Source of the DNA: Marthasterias glacialis
Lineage: Eukaryota > Echinodermata > Asteroidea > Forcipulatida > Asteriidae
Assembly (NCBI GenBank): GCA_911728455.2
Contig: OU452231.1
Span: 8,524,963-8,588,962, forward strand
Length of the DNA: 64,000 bases
Direction: 5' to 3'
The notes beneath the pieces were generated by a model. It saw nothing but the letters and a program-made list of their open reading frames with translations. It searched no databases and was not told the origin of the DNA. Shown piece by piece: positions 1 through 11,440 of this stretch; position 1 is the stretch's first letter, and the number at the start of each line of letters is the position of its first letter. The position numbers were made by a program, and so were the translations under genes.

Positions 1-454
1 AACGTCTTTCACCCGAGCAGACACAATATTTAATAAATCATTGCTAGTGTGGAGAGCTGCCATTAGTGATTCGTACATATTTTACACAGCAGACGAAGCT
101 AAAACTACTTAATCATCATTAGCTAGCAGCATAATCATGGTCACTGGTACTGCATTGTTGAATGTACCTGCTCCCTACGTGCTTTAAATCTAGGCCACCT
201 GTTTCTAGTTGTCAAAAAAGCATCTTTGAGAACAAGGTTGAAACCTAACGGCAATGAAAACCAAGAGATGTAACAGAATGACGGTACACAAGCCCAGTGG
301 TTCATCACACAGGCCTGGGCCGTGACGAATCCTGAAGAGGAAAGATTAAACACTTGATTGTTGTTTTTTCATTTAAGGATGTGATGGGTGAGAAATCCCG
401 AGAAGTTATTTACTTTTGTGGGAAGAACCCACGTTATCAAGCTGGAATTACTAA

Positions 455-545
455 ACAAGATGACCGCTGTCAGCTTGGATATGCAGTGGGATTTGAACCC
501 TGGTCCGCTGAGGTGAAAGTTTTAAGACCGGCGCCACATCGCTTT
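455..545 (-). repeat. Possible tRNA-derived SINE fragment (B-box segment)
   Basis: Read on the minus strand, the segment near 490-510 contains GGGTTCAAATCCCAC, a good match to the T-arm/internal promoter B box of tRNA genes (GGTTCRANTCC). I cannot fold a complete cloverleaf with a paired acceptor stem, so an intact tRNA gene is unlikely. A tRNA-derived SINE or tRNA pseudogene fragment is the simplest reading. An 82-codon plus-strand frame crosses it and shows no protein family features. Confidence 0.35.
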
Positions 546-1439
546 CTCGTTACAACCAACCCGTATCATCCCAGAAGCGGATCAAGTTTTTGTATCATAT
601 AATCTTGTCCACATACTTAAAACTTGAACGTTGTTTACCCTCGGAAAACTAACGTGTATTCAGTTGGGACGGAAAATCCTTTTAAGCGGAGGCGATACTC
701 CATGGAGAGTGGCGAAGTAATGGCTAAACACTCAACGTTCAATAAAAAAAAAACTGGAATTATAACTTAAAGCGATACCTGCCCTTTCATACTGTTTCAG
801 GAGATGCAATTCTACATTTCAAAGGGCACGTATACCGTGTTTTTGATTTTTGATTTCACGTTCTAGCGGTCTTTCAGAGAAGTCTTTCAATGTTGTGTGT
901 GTTCAAAAACGAATCCACTGACTTGATTTTGCTGCTTTTCCCCAAATTGTACTGCAGTAGTCCCAAATCGATCAGTGATGACCGACGGACAGATGGTAGA
1001 AGTAGTTCTACTATCCAGGGTGTTTCAATTTGCTCTCCACGATGCTCCAATTGACAAACTCAGGTAAAATTTTAAAACAACTGTCAAAGATCCCTTAAAA
1101 TACTTTAAAACCCCTTTGGTGATCTCAGAGGAGTTATTGCAGCTGCCGAGCAAAATTGTGCTGTTTGTTGTGAAACCTTGAAAATTGCCGTAAGGCTTAA
1201 GATTGCCTCAACAGTGATTTGTATTTTTGTTATCATGGATATTGCCAATTTAGGGGCTTGGTATCATTTTTTTTTTTGAAGTAGACAGCAAACGATGTGT
1301 GTTTAAGACTTTTCTGCACTCAATCAAGCTTTTTGAACTGAATTATTTGACAGTATCAGTCAGTGTCCCTAATGCTCTTCACCAATGTTTATTTAAAGTA
1401 CCATGTATGTTCTCCGTGTTGTCGGAGAGGGTTAACCCA

Positions 1440-1500
1440 CAAGCACTCAGTTGGGAATCGAACCCACGTCGCTTAACAAGATCTTTTTATCCGACTCAGT
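1440..1500 (-). repeat. Possible tRNA-derived SINE fragment (B-box segment)
   Basis: On the minus strand this reads GTGGGTTCGATTCCCAAC, with a perfect B box (GGTTCGATTCC) inside a T-stem-like inverted repeat. No convincing A box, anticodon arm or acceptor stem is visible upstream. It is therefore more likely a SINE or tRNA pseudogene remnant than a functional tRNA. Confidence 0.4.
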
Positions 1501-2080
1501 AGTGAATAGGTCTTTAATTTTAGTATTGCCACTACAAGTACATCCACAGAGCGAGGACAAACAAAAGTATATAATATCTGTTTCATTTAACATAGACAGT
1601 TGTCATCCAACATTGAAAAGAAAGACAAATTGTTTACATCCATTTTGCTCCGACGAGAGATTGGCTGTAGTTTTGGGGGTTCAGCCCTTAATTAACGCCG
1701 ATCTGTTAACATAAAGAGAAAGGTGTGATGTCCACAGACGCCGTGAAGCCTTCGGATAAACTCAAGATGCAAGCATGATCACCGTTTCCGAGCCCCCTGA
1801 TGAACTGTGCTCAACTTCCCCCATCACCGATGCGGGTAATCGCACGCCTCACGACAGCAATGACAACATAAATATGACTGGGACATGAGATCAGCAAAAG
1901 GAGATGGGTTGAATAGCGCTCAGAGCGGGCGGCTGACACGCTGGAGAGAACCTGTCACGCCACATCTAATCACGGACTGCGACCCGATCCGCGGCTAATC
2001 AGACCATAAAGTATACATTTCTTTGAAATAACTTGTTTGCTGAGGATGCTGCCTGCCATAACCCGCCAGGGACAACGAAA

Positions 2081-2113
2081 AAGAAAAAGAAAAAGAAGAA
2101 GAAGAAGAAGAAA
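2081..2113. repeat. Purine-rich AAG microsatellite
   Basis: Imperfect (AAAAAG)n passing into (AAG)n, all purine on the plus strand. It is a simple sequence repeat. Confidence 0.8.
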
Positions 2114-2556
2114 CGCCGGTCAAATATTAATGTGATGTGACATTAGTTTATTCAAATCCTTTGCCGTTTGTAGGTTAATATGACCCGGTGTTTGTGTAGC
2201 GTAATTTTTTATGGGGAAAGGCGATACCTGGGCAGTGGCTGACATGATCCAAGACACACACAAACGACAGGCTAAGCCCAAGAGGGAGAGCGCACTTTGA
2301 GACAGAAGCCTGGACAGAACTGTGTCAGAAAACCGACACCAAGACGGCAAGGAACAGACAGACAGACACCCGGTACAAAAACACAGATGAACAACTAAAG
2401 CCACTTTTGCGAAAGTTGAGCTGCGCCGAGTGTCCCATTGCGATCAGGTTGTCTTTATAGTGGTGCTTGCCCGGCCTTTTACCTCGGCGGACAGCTGAAT
2501 GAAGTCCCACGGCGAAAGGTAGCCTGTCGTGCGAATTTGGTTTTTGGTCTTTACAT

Positions 2557-2580
2557 AAAAAAAAAAAAAAAAAAAAAAAA
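2557..2580. repeat. Poly(A) run
   Basis: About 24 consecutive A residues. It could be a microsatellite or the tail of a retroposed sequence. No retroelement body is recognised immediately upstream. Confidence 0.75.
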
Positions 2581-2824
2581 GCTGTGGGCTTTCTCTCATG
2601 CTTTTATCCCACATTTCCTCAGCCGGCAGTACGTCATTAATTACGGTGTGCCAACAACCCGGTGTCATCAACGTCCTCGAAGATCAAGGCCTAATATGAA
2701 ATTAACTATGACATAATGGGATGGGACGGTGCAAACAGCCTGATGAACCATCGAACAACCAAATAACTGAACAACTGAACAACCCAACAATCCGAACAAC
2801 CAAAGCGTTTAGTACCCGATCCGA

Positions 2825-3026
2825 CTAGCCACCGTAGCTTATAAGCGAGGCGGCTACGTATCACGATAACGCTCCCCATACCCTTCTAAATATTAAAAAC
2901 CGTTCTAAATCGGCCTCGCTTATTAGAGTGGATGCTCCGTCGTGATACCATGATATTATCATGGGAGGTTTATAAGCGAGGCGTTCATGCTTTCGCGGCT
3001 CGCTTATATTATGTGACGGTGGCTAG
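2825..3026. mobile_element. MITE-like element with CTAGCCACCGT terminal inverted repeats
   Basis: The left end reads CTAGCCACCGT and the right end reads ACGGTGGCTAG, an 11-bp perfect terminal inverted repeat. The similarity extends inwards through ATAAGCGAG. The motif TATAAGCGAGGC or its complement occurs four times (near 2838, 2912, 2970 and 3000) in alternating orientation, so the element is a compound fold-back. It has no coding capacity. No convincing target-site duplication is seen and no second copy was found in the window, so family assignment is open. Confidence 0.6.
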
Positions 3027-3866
3027 GCAAATCGGCTGTGTTTAGACATCCCGTCACATCATTCATCAATCGGGAACACATTAATGTTGAAAAACAAACG
3101 AGTGTTTCAACCAATGTTTATCATCTTCACATAGGAAAGGCAAACAGACATTGACAAAGTACAGACTGATCTGTAAACTGACTTTTTTCCCTTCGAATCA
3201 AACCGTTCCCAAATCACGTTCCCAAGCCAGAATCAATGCGACAGAAGCAAGTTGGAAACCACGGTTTACAGCGAAATGTGATTATGACCTACTTTATTAT
3301 AAAGGCGGCAGAACATTAAACATGTTCCGCCACACGCCGATTTACGTAATGTAGGGATATCAGCAGTGAACACGGAACATTGTCAATTATACGAGTCACA
3401 TTATCATCTCATCATCACACCACAAATCGATTGTTGTTATAATCTCGTCAAGGAGTGCCCACGCACGAAAAGTGGACCGTTCGCCCGAGATGGACTGGTG
3501 ATGACGGGGTAGGGGGGGGGGGAAGGGACACGATCAGCTTGCAGAGAGATGTACACGTGCCAGTGAAGCTGTGAATGAATTAAAGAACAAGCTGAGCACT
3601 CTAAGAGCGCACTCGACCCCGAACACGTCTTACTTCTGCGTATTAAAGAAATAGTATGTATGTTTAACTGCAAAAACACACACACACGGGGAACCATGAT
3701 GTCAGGAAGTAAGAGTTACAGTTTCAGCTCAATTTGATATTGAGTGTTTTTACGTTCAGTTCATTCACAACCACAATCATAAAGAAGTATACAATTATGT
3801 GACAATTATAGTCGATAATAATAGATACAGAATAGACCATACCACTAATGATTCCTCACACAATCT
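3027..3866. other. Non-coding DNA with a G-rich tract
   Basis: No gene is seen. A G-rich stretch at about 3508-3528 has several runs of three or more G and could form a G-quadruplex. The rest is unremarkable. Confidence 0.5.
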
Positions 3867-4044
3867 ATAGACCTTTACTATGGTGCGGTCATTGTGCTCC
3901 TCTGTCATTGATCTCAACTGTAACCAAACCGAGACTGAAGGAAAAAGTGGTGTGGTCCCTTTAAGAGGACTGAGAAGATCCGTCATTATCACTGTGATGA
4001 GCAGGGAACCCAACAAAGATGGTCAGACATTGATAACGGTCTAT
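3867..4044 (+). mobile_element. MITE family 'ATAGACCTTT', copy 1
   Basis: The ends are ATAGACCTTTACTATGG on the left and ATAACGGTCTAT on the right, forming imperfect terminal inverted repeats. A second copy in opposite orientation lies at 15727-15905. The two share the interior block TAACCAAACCGAG followed by a purine-rich segment and the right-hand AAAGATGG block. At about 178 bp and without coding capacity it fits a non-autonomous DNA transposon. It is diverged from copy 2, so it is old. Confidence 0.65.
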
Positions 4045-5560
4045 TATACGTGGACATTCGTTTTCATAATTAGTATTGACATATCAAAGAAGCCATGTGT
4101 TTTTAAAATTTACGTCCTGGAAACAACAACAACAACAACAACTGCATGACAGCAACTATTGCAGGACAACGACAACACAAAAAATTGCAAATATTACCAG
4201 ATAGTTATTATAATACACGAACAGGAATGAGAAATTCAATGGAACGAATTCTGTTAATATGTTAATATGTTAAGGGATCTCCAGTTCAGTGATCCATGTT
4301 TTACCATCAATACTTTTTAGATTGTTCTTGATGGTGTTGAAATGACTAAATATTGGTATCCTTACGATGTTTTCCTTTAATGTAAGCAGTGAGATGCAAC
4401 TCACTACAAGGCGGTTTTACAGGATTCCCCTTTAATAACAGTCTATTCCCTAGTCACCAATCGACAAGGGTAGTTGGCAGTGGAGCCGAACCGTGGTTAA
4501 TTGCCCATAGTTCGGTGTGAGCCATTACTTAGTCTCCACCGTAGCAACGCATTCATGTACGATTTACCGCATCTGACGAATGGTCGTTTCAGTAGGGGTG
4601 GATGTGGGCAACTGCGTTAGAAGATAGCTGTGCAGCCCACGGAGAGGGTTCTCTCCGGAGCTTTGTCGCAGACGTGACCATTTTCGGAATTCAGCCTCTA
4701 GGCGCATCGGGGCGTAGCTTTAAGTTATCTCACTGAAAACGGGAGAAAACTTCACGCGAGAAAGGTTTATCTGTGGGATGAGCTTTACCTCCAAAGGCTT
4801 TGAGCTTTTCATTCAACGATTACCGAAGCCCAGCGACAGGGAAAGGTTTCATTATGTCAGATAATATTCAGCATTTTGATACAGGAGTACAGTGTCGGTT
4901 CCCTTCTGGAAATCTTGTTTTAGGTATAGCTAGCCTATATCAAAACGTATAATTAAAACACAAATGTTATCCCAGTGGTAACCTGTCTGTAGGAGTATAA
5001 TGCTGTGGACGAGTTGGTCTAATCGCACTCGGTACTCGTACCCGAGTACGTATTTCACTCGTACTCATACTTGAACTCATCAGCAGTGGCGTACCCAGCG
5101 GGGGTAGAGGTGAATCTCGCTAAGAATCCTTGCTCCCCCATCTTGCCCCCGAAATAAAGCAAACAAACAACAGCAAACAACTATGCCTTTGCCCCAAATT
5201 ACCTCCTCCCAAATGAAAGTGTCTACGTCACTGCTCACAAACATTTACTCCACCTCGTACTCATCATTAACTCCACCTCGTACTTGAACTCATGAATATG
5301 TATCATCGCACGTATACACAGAAGCCAGCAAAGGTCATGTGCTTATATTCGAATTCGTACAAATCACAATGTACTCAAGCACAACTCTGCTATGGACTCT
5401 AAAGGTCAATCTACTTGTAATACTAAGCTGAAACAATGTGATATCTAAAACTACAATGTGTCATTAAAAACAAGAATGAAGTCTATATCACACAGTCGGT
5501 GATACATTGTCACGTTAACTTCAAATCTTTGAAAGAAGGGACTTACAGAAAGTTACATCG
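4045..5560. other. Non-coding DNA with short simple repeats
   Basis: A short (AAC)6 microsatellite lies at about 4123-4142. Around 5025-5300 the phrases ACTCGTACTC and CCACCTCGTACT recur irregularly, a decayed low-copy repeat. No gene is recognised. Confidence 0.5.
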
Positions 5561-5564
5561 ATAC

Positions 5565-5960
5565 TTTTTTAATAGAATAGACTTGAATGGTTGGTTTTCA
5601 TCGAACCTTTTTTTGCTAGTGTCATTCTGCATGGAAGCTTACTGATTATGAACTTCATACCAGTACCAATCTTCCGTAGAAATATTTGTCTGAAATACTG
5701 TCAATGTCGTGAAAATAGAATTTGAAGACCCCGATTTTAAGTTCGATTGTAACAATCGAAATTACGGACAGTGTGTTTACATGCTGAAAAGTGTGCACGG
5801 TTGTTCACTATTTTTCTCCTGACTCAGACGACGGATTGGGCCCAAATTTTGAAAGGTTTGCTGTTTCATGTATATATTGAATCACACAAAGTAAGAGCAC
5901 TGCACTATCAGCCTTACCAATCCTATAACTTTTACCATAACGCCAAATCTCTACAAACAT
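5565..5960 (+). mobile_element. Fold-back superfamily member, copy A (partner at 58.4 kb)
   Basis: The segment shares a long stretch with the reverse complement of about 58375-58690. Shared blocks include TAGAATTTGAAGAC, TGTTTACATGCT, AAAAGTGTGCACGG, CTCCTGACTC and GTATATATTGAATCACA. It also carries TTGAAAGGTTTGCTGTTT, related to the element at 21960-22305. No coding capacity. I interpret it as one member of an abundant non-autonomous repeat superfamily. Confidence 0.65.
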
Positions 5961-6260
5961 GATGTGGGCATAAAAAAGGGCAATGTGACCCTAAAAACAG
6001 ACATACAAGACTGGAGCAAGAGTAATCTAGAGACTAGAGTAATCCCAAGACTTATCCGTGATATCCAGACTGCAAAATCATACACTCTATGCAGCTAAAG
6101 GCTCATGTTGAAAATATGTCATCGTTTTGTATATAATGTGTGACTCATAAAGCATGGAGCGGCTTCCTAGAGTATTACCGGTACCTTTATATCACACTTC
6201 AATCTCAGGAGAATAGAAACAAACTCAACAGCTGCCCTGAATGTTACTCGACTGTAAAGT

Positions 6261-6408
6261 CTTCACGGACAGCGCGCCCACTTTGAAATGTGCTCAGAAA
6301 GGGCGGGTTTGAATGTATTTCCGCAGGCTATAAACCCTTCACGGACAGCGCGCCCACTTTGAAATGTGCTCAGAAAGGGCGGGTTTGAATATATTTCCGC
6401 AGGCTATA
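6261..6408. repeat. 76-bp tandem duplication
   Basis: Two nearly identical units, each beginning CTTCACGGACAGCGCGCCC and ending CCGCAGGCTATA, are offset by 76 bp (starts 6261 and 6337). Near identity implies a recent duplication. The unit is GC-rich relative to its surroundings. Confidence 0.85.
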
Positions 6409-6944
6409 TAGAAATCATTTAGATGCAAAATACATTTCGAAGCCACGCCTATACTTGTGAGAGAGAGGTATCTCCCGAGGCAATGTGACCCGATGCCGCC
6501 GTAGAGCAAAGGCCACGTCGAGTTGTTGAACGGTGGAAATCGGAGAAGGTGACTTGCACCTTGATACAATGTCACGAACAGAAATATAGGTGAGCTCTTC
6601 GAAAAGTCACGGGGGTGAAAGCAGTTGCTGACACACATTTTCTTTCAAATACCCACTTGGATCTAGGGGTACTTCAATTCCACAGAGTTAATTTGATCAG
6701 ATGGTATCGCCGTCGTTACCATTTTAAAGGGAGGATATCTCCATACAGTCCATAACCGTTATAGTGGTTTGCACATTTTCACAGTTTTCTCACAAACACC
6801 CAAACGCAATTGGGAACTTGCACAGTCTGTGATTTGTTGACCGGAACATGGCAGAGTTAAAAGCAACTTTTGTTTACAAACGTATAATGTAGAGTACAGC
6901 GCAATGGTTCTACGCTGGATTTAATGTGCATGAATCCTGATACC
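6409..6944. other. Non-coding DNA, nothing recognised
   Basis: A minus-strand open frame of 99 codons ends inside the duplicated unit and shows no protein family motif. I see no other feature. Confidence 0.4.
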
Positions 6945-7211
6945 CTCTCTAAATGTAAAAGAGTGAACATTCCCTCTCTAAATGTAAAAGAGTGAACATT
7001 TCACTCTCTCGCCCGAGTGGTGTCATTATGGCTCTTTTGAGAGTGAAACTCACTGGGCATCACACTTTTTAGATGAAATTGGAGCGAACTTCACTCTGAA
7101 TCAAGATGAAAATACCCATATTTTACTATAAAAAAGAGTTGTCCGCCATATGGCTTTAGCGAGAGTGGTATGACGGACTAAATGGGTGGTTTTGCACTCT
7201 TACATTTTGTG
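6945..7211 (+). mobile_element. MITE family 'GTAAAAGAGTG', copy 1
   Basis: The left end CTCTCTAAATGTAAAAGAG is present twice in tandem, about 29 bp apart. It is followed by the same interior as 48481-48731: GAGTGGTGTCAT, GGCTCTTTTGAGAGTG, AAATTGGAG, AGAGTTGTCCGCCATATG and GAGTGGTATG.CGGAC. The right end (TGCACTCTTACATTTTGTGAG) is an imperfect inverse of the left. Non-coding and about 265 bp long, it is a dispersed TIR element. Confidence 0.75.
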
Positions 7212-7876
7212 AGTTTGTAGGTTGATTGTTAATTCAGTAAATGCATCACTCTCATTAAGAGTGGCTTGAAAACCTTCATACCTTGGCTAATACAAACACT
7301 TTCTTCCATCTGGTAAAAAGTTTACAAATTTTCAACTAAGAAATGATGTTTCGAAAGAAAACTCACAGGACAAGGTGGATTTAGCACGTACCGAGAATAA
7401 ACCGCGTGAAGCAAAACAAAAGTCACAGTTCGGTGTTGAAGACAGTCGATGATCAAGTCAAGATTGTAACAAACCAATGACTGCTTACTAGTGAGGTCTG
7501 AATTCGTTTTTCCCTGCGAAGAATTACAATGCATTTCGTATACTGCGACACAACACTGGTTAAACAAACAATTCCGACGAATCAACGAGAGACTTCAGGT
7601 AAGTTTCCATTGTTTACATATAGTTTTGAGCACGCACACATTTCCGAGAACAGTGCATTTAAAAAAATATTTCCAGTAATAAAAAAAATCATAAAATCAG
7701 AGCCATGGAGTTATATTGCATCTTTTTGATTGGTAATGCTAAGACACCATCTGTCTAGAGGCGAACTCTTAATTAACAGTATCAATTTCATTTCTGCTAA
7801 ACTATGGGATACCGAATAAACACTATAATTTCCATTCAAGACAACTTAAGCTTGATTTATTTTAACCCACAATTTT
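7212..7876. other. Non-coding DNA, no gene recognised
   Basis: Short overlapping open frames on both strands lack family motifs. Nothing else is seen. Confidence 0.4.
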
Positions 7877-8097
<221 letters not shown>

Positions 8098-9373
8098 TAA
8101 ATCCGTGCCAAATCGGAAATTGCTCACACAGACCAAGTTGGCAATTCAAGTTACCACGGAGGAAGGACAAGGGTTTGTAGTTAGGTTTTTCACAAATAAA
8201 CCCTCTCCTTTAGTCAAAATCCTTAAATCAAAAGATGTGCCGATGCGACTTTTTCCATGGATGTTTTCAACTAATTCATTATGGTGGCGCTCTTCCTTTA
8301 TCCAAGCCTATACTTGTCGGGTATCCAGACTACGGCACGGGAAAAGAATGAATACTCCGCACTCAAACGCTTCCAGTCTACACGACAATGCGACCCTCAT
8401 CCTTTAGCTCTACTGAATCCAATCAAGGCAACGTAAAACCTGATAATCATGCTCCTACATTGCAAGAAATGCCACAATAATATTCTTTTTTATTGTGAAG
8501 TACATGCATTTCTGTCGTTTTTATCTGTGTCCGTGGTTACCAATTACTCTCCACTCGACACCTCATGTACTGCCAGGATATTGCAACAGATGAAACCCGC
8601 CCATTCATAACAGAAATCTGTGAACACGCACTCAATTATTTTCAATGCGTTTTATATGATTGGATTTTGGTAGCACCCGTGTTTGATATAGTCCACATTT
8701 GTAACTAACCTTTAAGTTTTATTAGCTGTGCTAGGTCGCCAGCTGATAGGAGTTCTCGAGTTGCATCATTCTCTTGATATTGTTTTTTTTTTTTTTTTTT
8801 TTTTTTTTTTTGGGGGGGGGGTCATGAAACCCTTGACTGTCTGATAAGCAGTGAAATTGTGGAGGTTGTAAGAGCGCTTCTTGACCTGACTGTAACAGAA
8901 GAGGTAGAGTGATGTCCTGCTCTGGAACACCGTACTCTATCAAAATAAAGGCCCCTCTCCACTAGAAGAGAAAATGACAGAGAGCATTGGGCGCTATAAC
9001 CACTGTTGCATGATTTGTTTGACGAAGGAGTTGACAACGAAATGTGGTTCATTGTGGCCTGTCGAGGCGACGTTGACGCTACATTGCGTGAGTTTCTGGT
9101 GATGCACGCCATATATTTTAGACCCTTTCCTAAAAGAGATTAAAACCGTAAACAACATCTCGCTTTAATTGACGTAAATTCAATGTTTGACCCGAACTGC
9201 CAGAAGAGACGACCAACACCCAGTCGCCTTTTACTCACTTCCCGGGTTACCAAGCTTTTCAAGTTCTCCAATTTAGCCATGCTTTGCATGCCTCTCTCCA
9301 ATGTTCATATTTTCAGAACAGACTTAAAGAGGCCCCCGTCTTCCGTCCCCGTTTGCCCCATATTATAAGCCTG
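8098..9373. other. Non-coding DNA with a T-run/G-run tract
   Basis: No gene is recognised. At 8783-8821 a run of about 29 T is followed directly by 10 G (on the minus strand a C run followed by a poly(A)-like run). Small minus-strand frames at 8731-9112 read through this tract and are not credible genes. Confidence 0.5.
8783..8821. repeat. T(29)G(10) homopolymer junction
   Basis: About 29 T followed without interruption by 10 G. The same arrangement occurs on the opposite strand at 34703-34743 and in a looser form at 37821-37857. It could be the degenerate tail of a retroposed element or two adjoining homopolymers. Confidence 0.85.
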
Positions 9374-9542
9374 CACTGCAGAAACTGGGGCGTTAAATTG
9401 ATTCTCTTGGTAGCTATATTTGACAACACCGACATGGTGTTAGTTATCACCATTGCTTTATCGTTGGTAAAATTAACACCATGTCGGTGTTGCCCCATAT
9501 AGATACCGAGAGAATCAATTTAACACCCCAGTTTTTGCAGTG
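9374..9542. mobile_element. Fold-back MITE 'CACTGCAAAAAC', copy 1
   Basis: The left end is CACTGCAGAAACTGGGG and the right end is CCCCAGTTTTTGCAGTG. The inverted repeats continue inwards through GTTAAATTGATTCTC and a second pair around AACACCGACATGGTGTT, so almost the whole 169 bp folds into a long hairpin. A close relative lies at 12432-12586. It has no coding capacity and fits a palindromic non-autonomous DNA transposon. Confidence 0.8.
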
Positions 9543-9697
9543 TGGTGGCATACCACTGAAGTATTACTGGAATAAATCCATGGCTGAATACGTTGGATCA
9601 GTATCATAATATCCATGATAATGACATTGAGTTTGCAAATAACAATTAATGTATTCATCGATGCCAGAAGAAGTGGTGTCTGATATCCTGCACACAG

Positions 9698-9910
9698 TTA
9701 AAGGGACTGTGTCGTCATGATTATAGTGGGCCTGTGGCAGCTCACGGAAAGATGACCCCACCCCAGATACTGCACACGCGCGCGCTTGCGGTCAATTCAC
9801 AAAAGGCGCCGTCTTTGTCAAAATGGTGATGTGACCGCCTGTGCGCACGGGCGCGTAGTAAATGGGTTATTCCATTGACTGCTACAATCATGATGTCACA
9901 GCCCCTTTAA
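9698..9910 (+). mobile_element. TTAA-flanked MITE (piggyBac-type target site), copy 1
   Basis: The element reads TTAA-AGGGACTGTGTCGTC at the left and GATGTCACAGCCCCT-TTAA at the right, with terminal inverted repeats of nearly 30 bp. The TTAA on both sides matches the target-site duplication of piggyBac-superfamily transposons. A second copy at 33513-33722 has the same ends and GC-rich interior (ACTGCACACGC, GCGCTTGCG, GCCGTCTTTGTCAAA). At 213 bp without an open frame it must have been mobilised in trans. Confidence 0.8.
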
Positions 9911-10448
9911 GCTTGACCTCAAACCCCACATAACACGGTGGCGTACTGTGTAACACGTGGACGACAGTATGGACTTCAGATTACTGTGAATTATTCAATG
10001 CACGTCCGAAAAAAATGTATCTCCCTTTACACGGACGAAGACAAGGGCTATGCCCGCAATGGATTATGCATTATTTTTACCTGATAATGGCGACTTTAAT
10101 GAATGTCAATGGCTTATCCGGAACATTATCTGGGGAGAGGAATTCACTTAATATCAGTGAAGTACTTTATTCTATTATCTGCAACACACGCCACTGGGTT
10201 TTGACTTGTGGTCAAGTTAATCCTTAAGTAGATGGGGGTAGGTTGTGGAAGAGACGGAAATTGTGTATCATTTGCCAACAGTTCCTTCCAACTGGAACAC
10301 CCAAGAGCTCAAGATAGGGGACGCGTGGACATTGAACATTCTTGGCGCTAACGTCCTTCGGGACATTGTACAAGAATGATTGACACGTCCTTTCTTTGTT
10401 GCTCAAACTTCGGAGCAGGGGACAGTTTCATAAAGCATGTACGCAAAC
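9911..10448. other. Non-coding DNA, nothing recognised
   Basis: No gene, RNA or repeat is identified between the TTAA element and the 52-57-bp tandem array. Confidence 0.4.
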
Positions 10449-11130
10449 ATTGTCAGCTCACAGAGTTCCTACAACATAACAACATTGTCAGCTCACAGAG
10501 CGACCCCTATAGCATAACACAGTTGCTACAACATAACAACATTGTCAGCTCACAGAGCGACCCCCTAGCATAACACAGTTCCTATAAACATGACAACATT
10601 GTCAGCTCACAGAGTGACCCCCTAGCATAGCACAGTTCCTATAACACGACATTGTCAGCTCACAGAGTGACCCCCTAGCATAACACAGTTCCTATAACAC
10701 GACATTGTCAGCTCACAGAGTGACCCCCTAGCATAACACAGTTCCTATAACATAACATTGTCAGCTCACAGAGCGACCCCTAGCATAACACAGTTCCTAT
10801 AACATAACATTGTCAGCTCACAGAGCGACCCCCTAGCATAACACAGTTCCTATAACATAACATTGTCAGCTCACAGAGCGACCCCCTAGCATAGCACAGT
10901 TCCTATAAACATGACAGCATTGTCAGCTCACAGAGCGACCCCTAGCATAACACAGTTCCTATAAACATGACAACATTGTCAGCTCACAGAGCGACCCCTA
11001 GCATAACACAGTTCCTATAAACATGACAACATTGTCAGCTCACAGAGTGACCCCCTAGCATAACACAGTTCCTATAACATAACATTGTCAGCTCACAGAG
11101 CGACCCCTAGCATAGCACAGTTCATATAAC
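10449..11130. repeat. Minisatellite, 13 copies of a 52-57-bp unit
   Basis: The phrase CATTGTCAGCTCACAGAG begins each of 13 units. Most continue with GYGACCCCCTAGCATARC, then ACAGTTCCTATAA. Units differ mainly at their 3' ends (ACATAA, ACACGA or ACATGACAA), giving lengths of 52-57 bp. Variant types are grouped: ACACGA units are adjacent, and the longer ACATGACA units are clustered. This suggests local duplication of blocks. The first unit is truncated and the last ends in the unique sequence ACATGCTTATAA. Confidence 0.92.
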
Positions 11131-11167
11131 ATAACAACATGCTTATAATTAAAAGGTTTTAAGTGTT

Positions 11168-11440
11168 AAGATTTAAATGATGTTCACAGACTAGCACATA
11201 ACTTTCATGTTATAAAGATGGTCATGGTGGAAAACCTCGCTTGAAACATTTTTCCCTTGAAACATTTTTTCCTGAAACGCAAGGTTTTGAGCAATGAGTA
11301 AAACAACTAGTTTTGATCTCGCGAGTCCAAATCTCGGTGTTTGAAAACTGTGATAACAGTATGAGTTTTCCACTGTTTTCTTGTGACTACGATGACCTTT
11401 TGAGCTTAAACTTTCACAGGTTTGTTATTGACCCCTTGCA
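11168..11440 (+). mobile_element. Fold-back superfamily member with central TAGTTTTGATCTCGCGAG
   Basis: The segment shares an ordered set of blocks with 21980-22250: GATGTTCACAGA, TTGAAACATTT/CTGAAACGC, ACTAGTTTTGATCTCGCGAG, GTTTGAAAACTGTGA, TTCTTGTGACTACGATG and AAACTTTCACAGGTTTG. The central segment is itself palindromic, a mark of the superfamily. It is diverged, non-coding and probably fragmentary at the left. Confidence 0.6.

Larger units (their letters stand above)
1..2080. other. Non-coding DNA, no gene recognised
   Basis: This stretch has no long open frame with recognisable protein similarity. It holds short T or A runs (near 745 and 1268) and two segments with a tRNA-type B box on the minus strand, listed separately. 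The rest shows no structure that I can name. Confidence 0.6.

Noticed and set aside
455..1500. Functional tRNA genes at the two B-box sites
   Set aside because: No complete cloverleaf with a paired acceptor stem can be drawn. They are listed only as SINE or tRNA-derived fragments.
10449..11130. CRISPR-like regular repeats
   Set aside because: The units are contiguous and homologous along their whole length, with no unique spacers and no cas genes. The sequence is eukaryotic.
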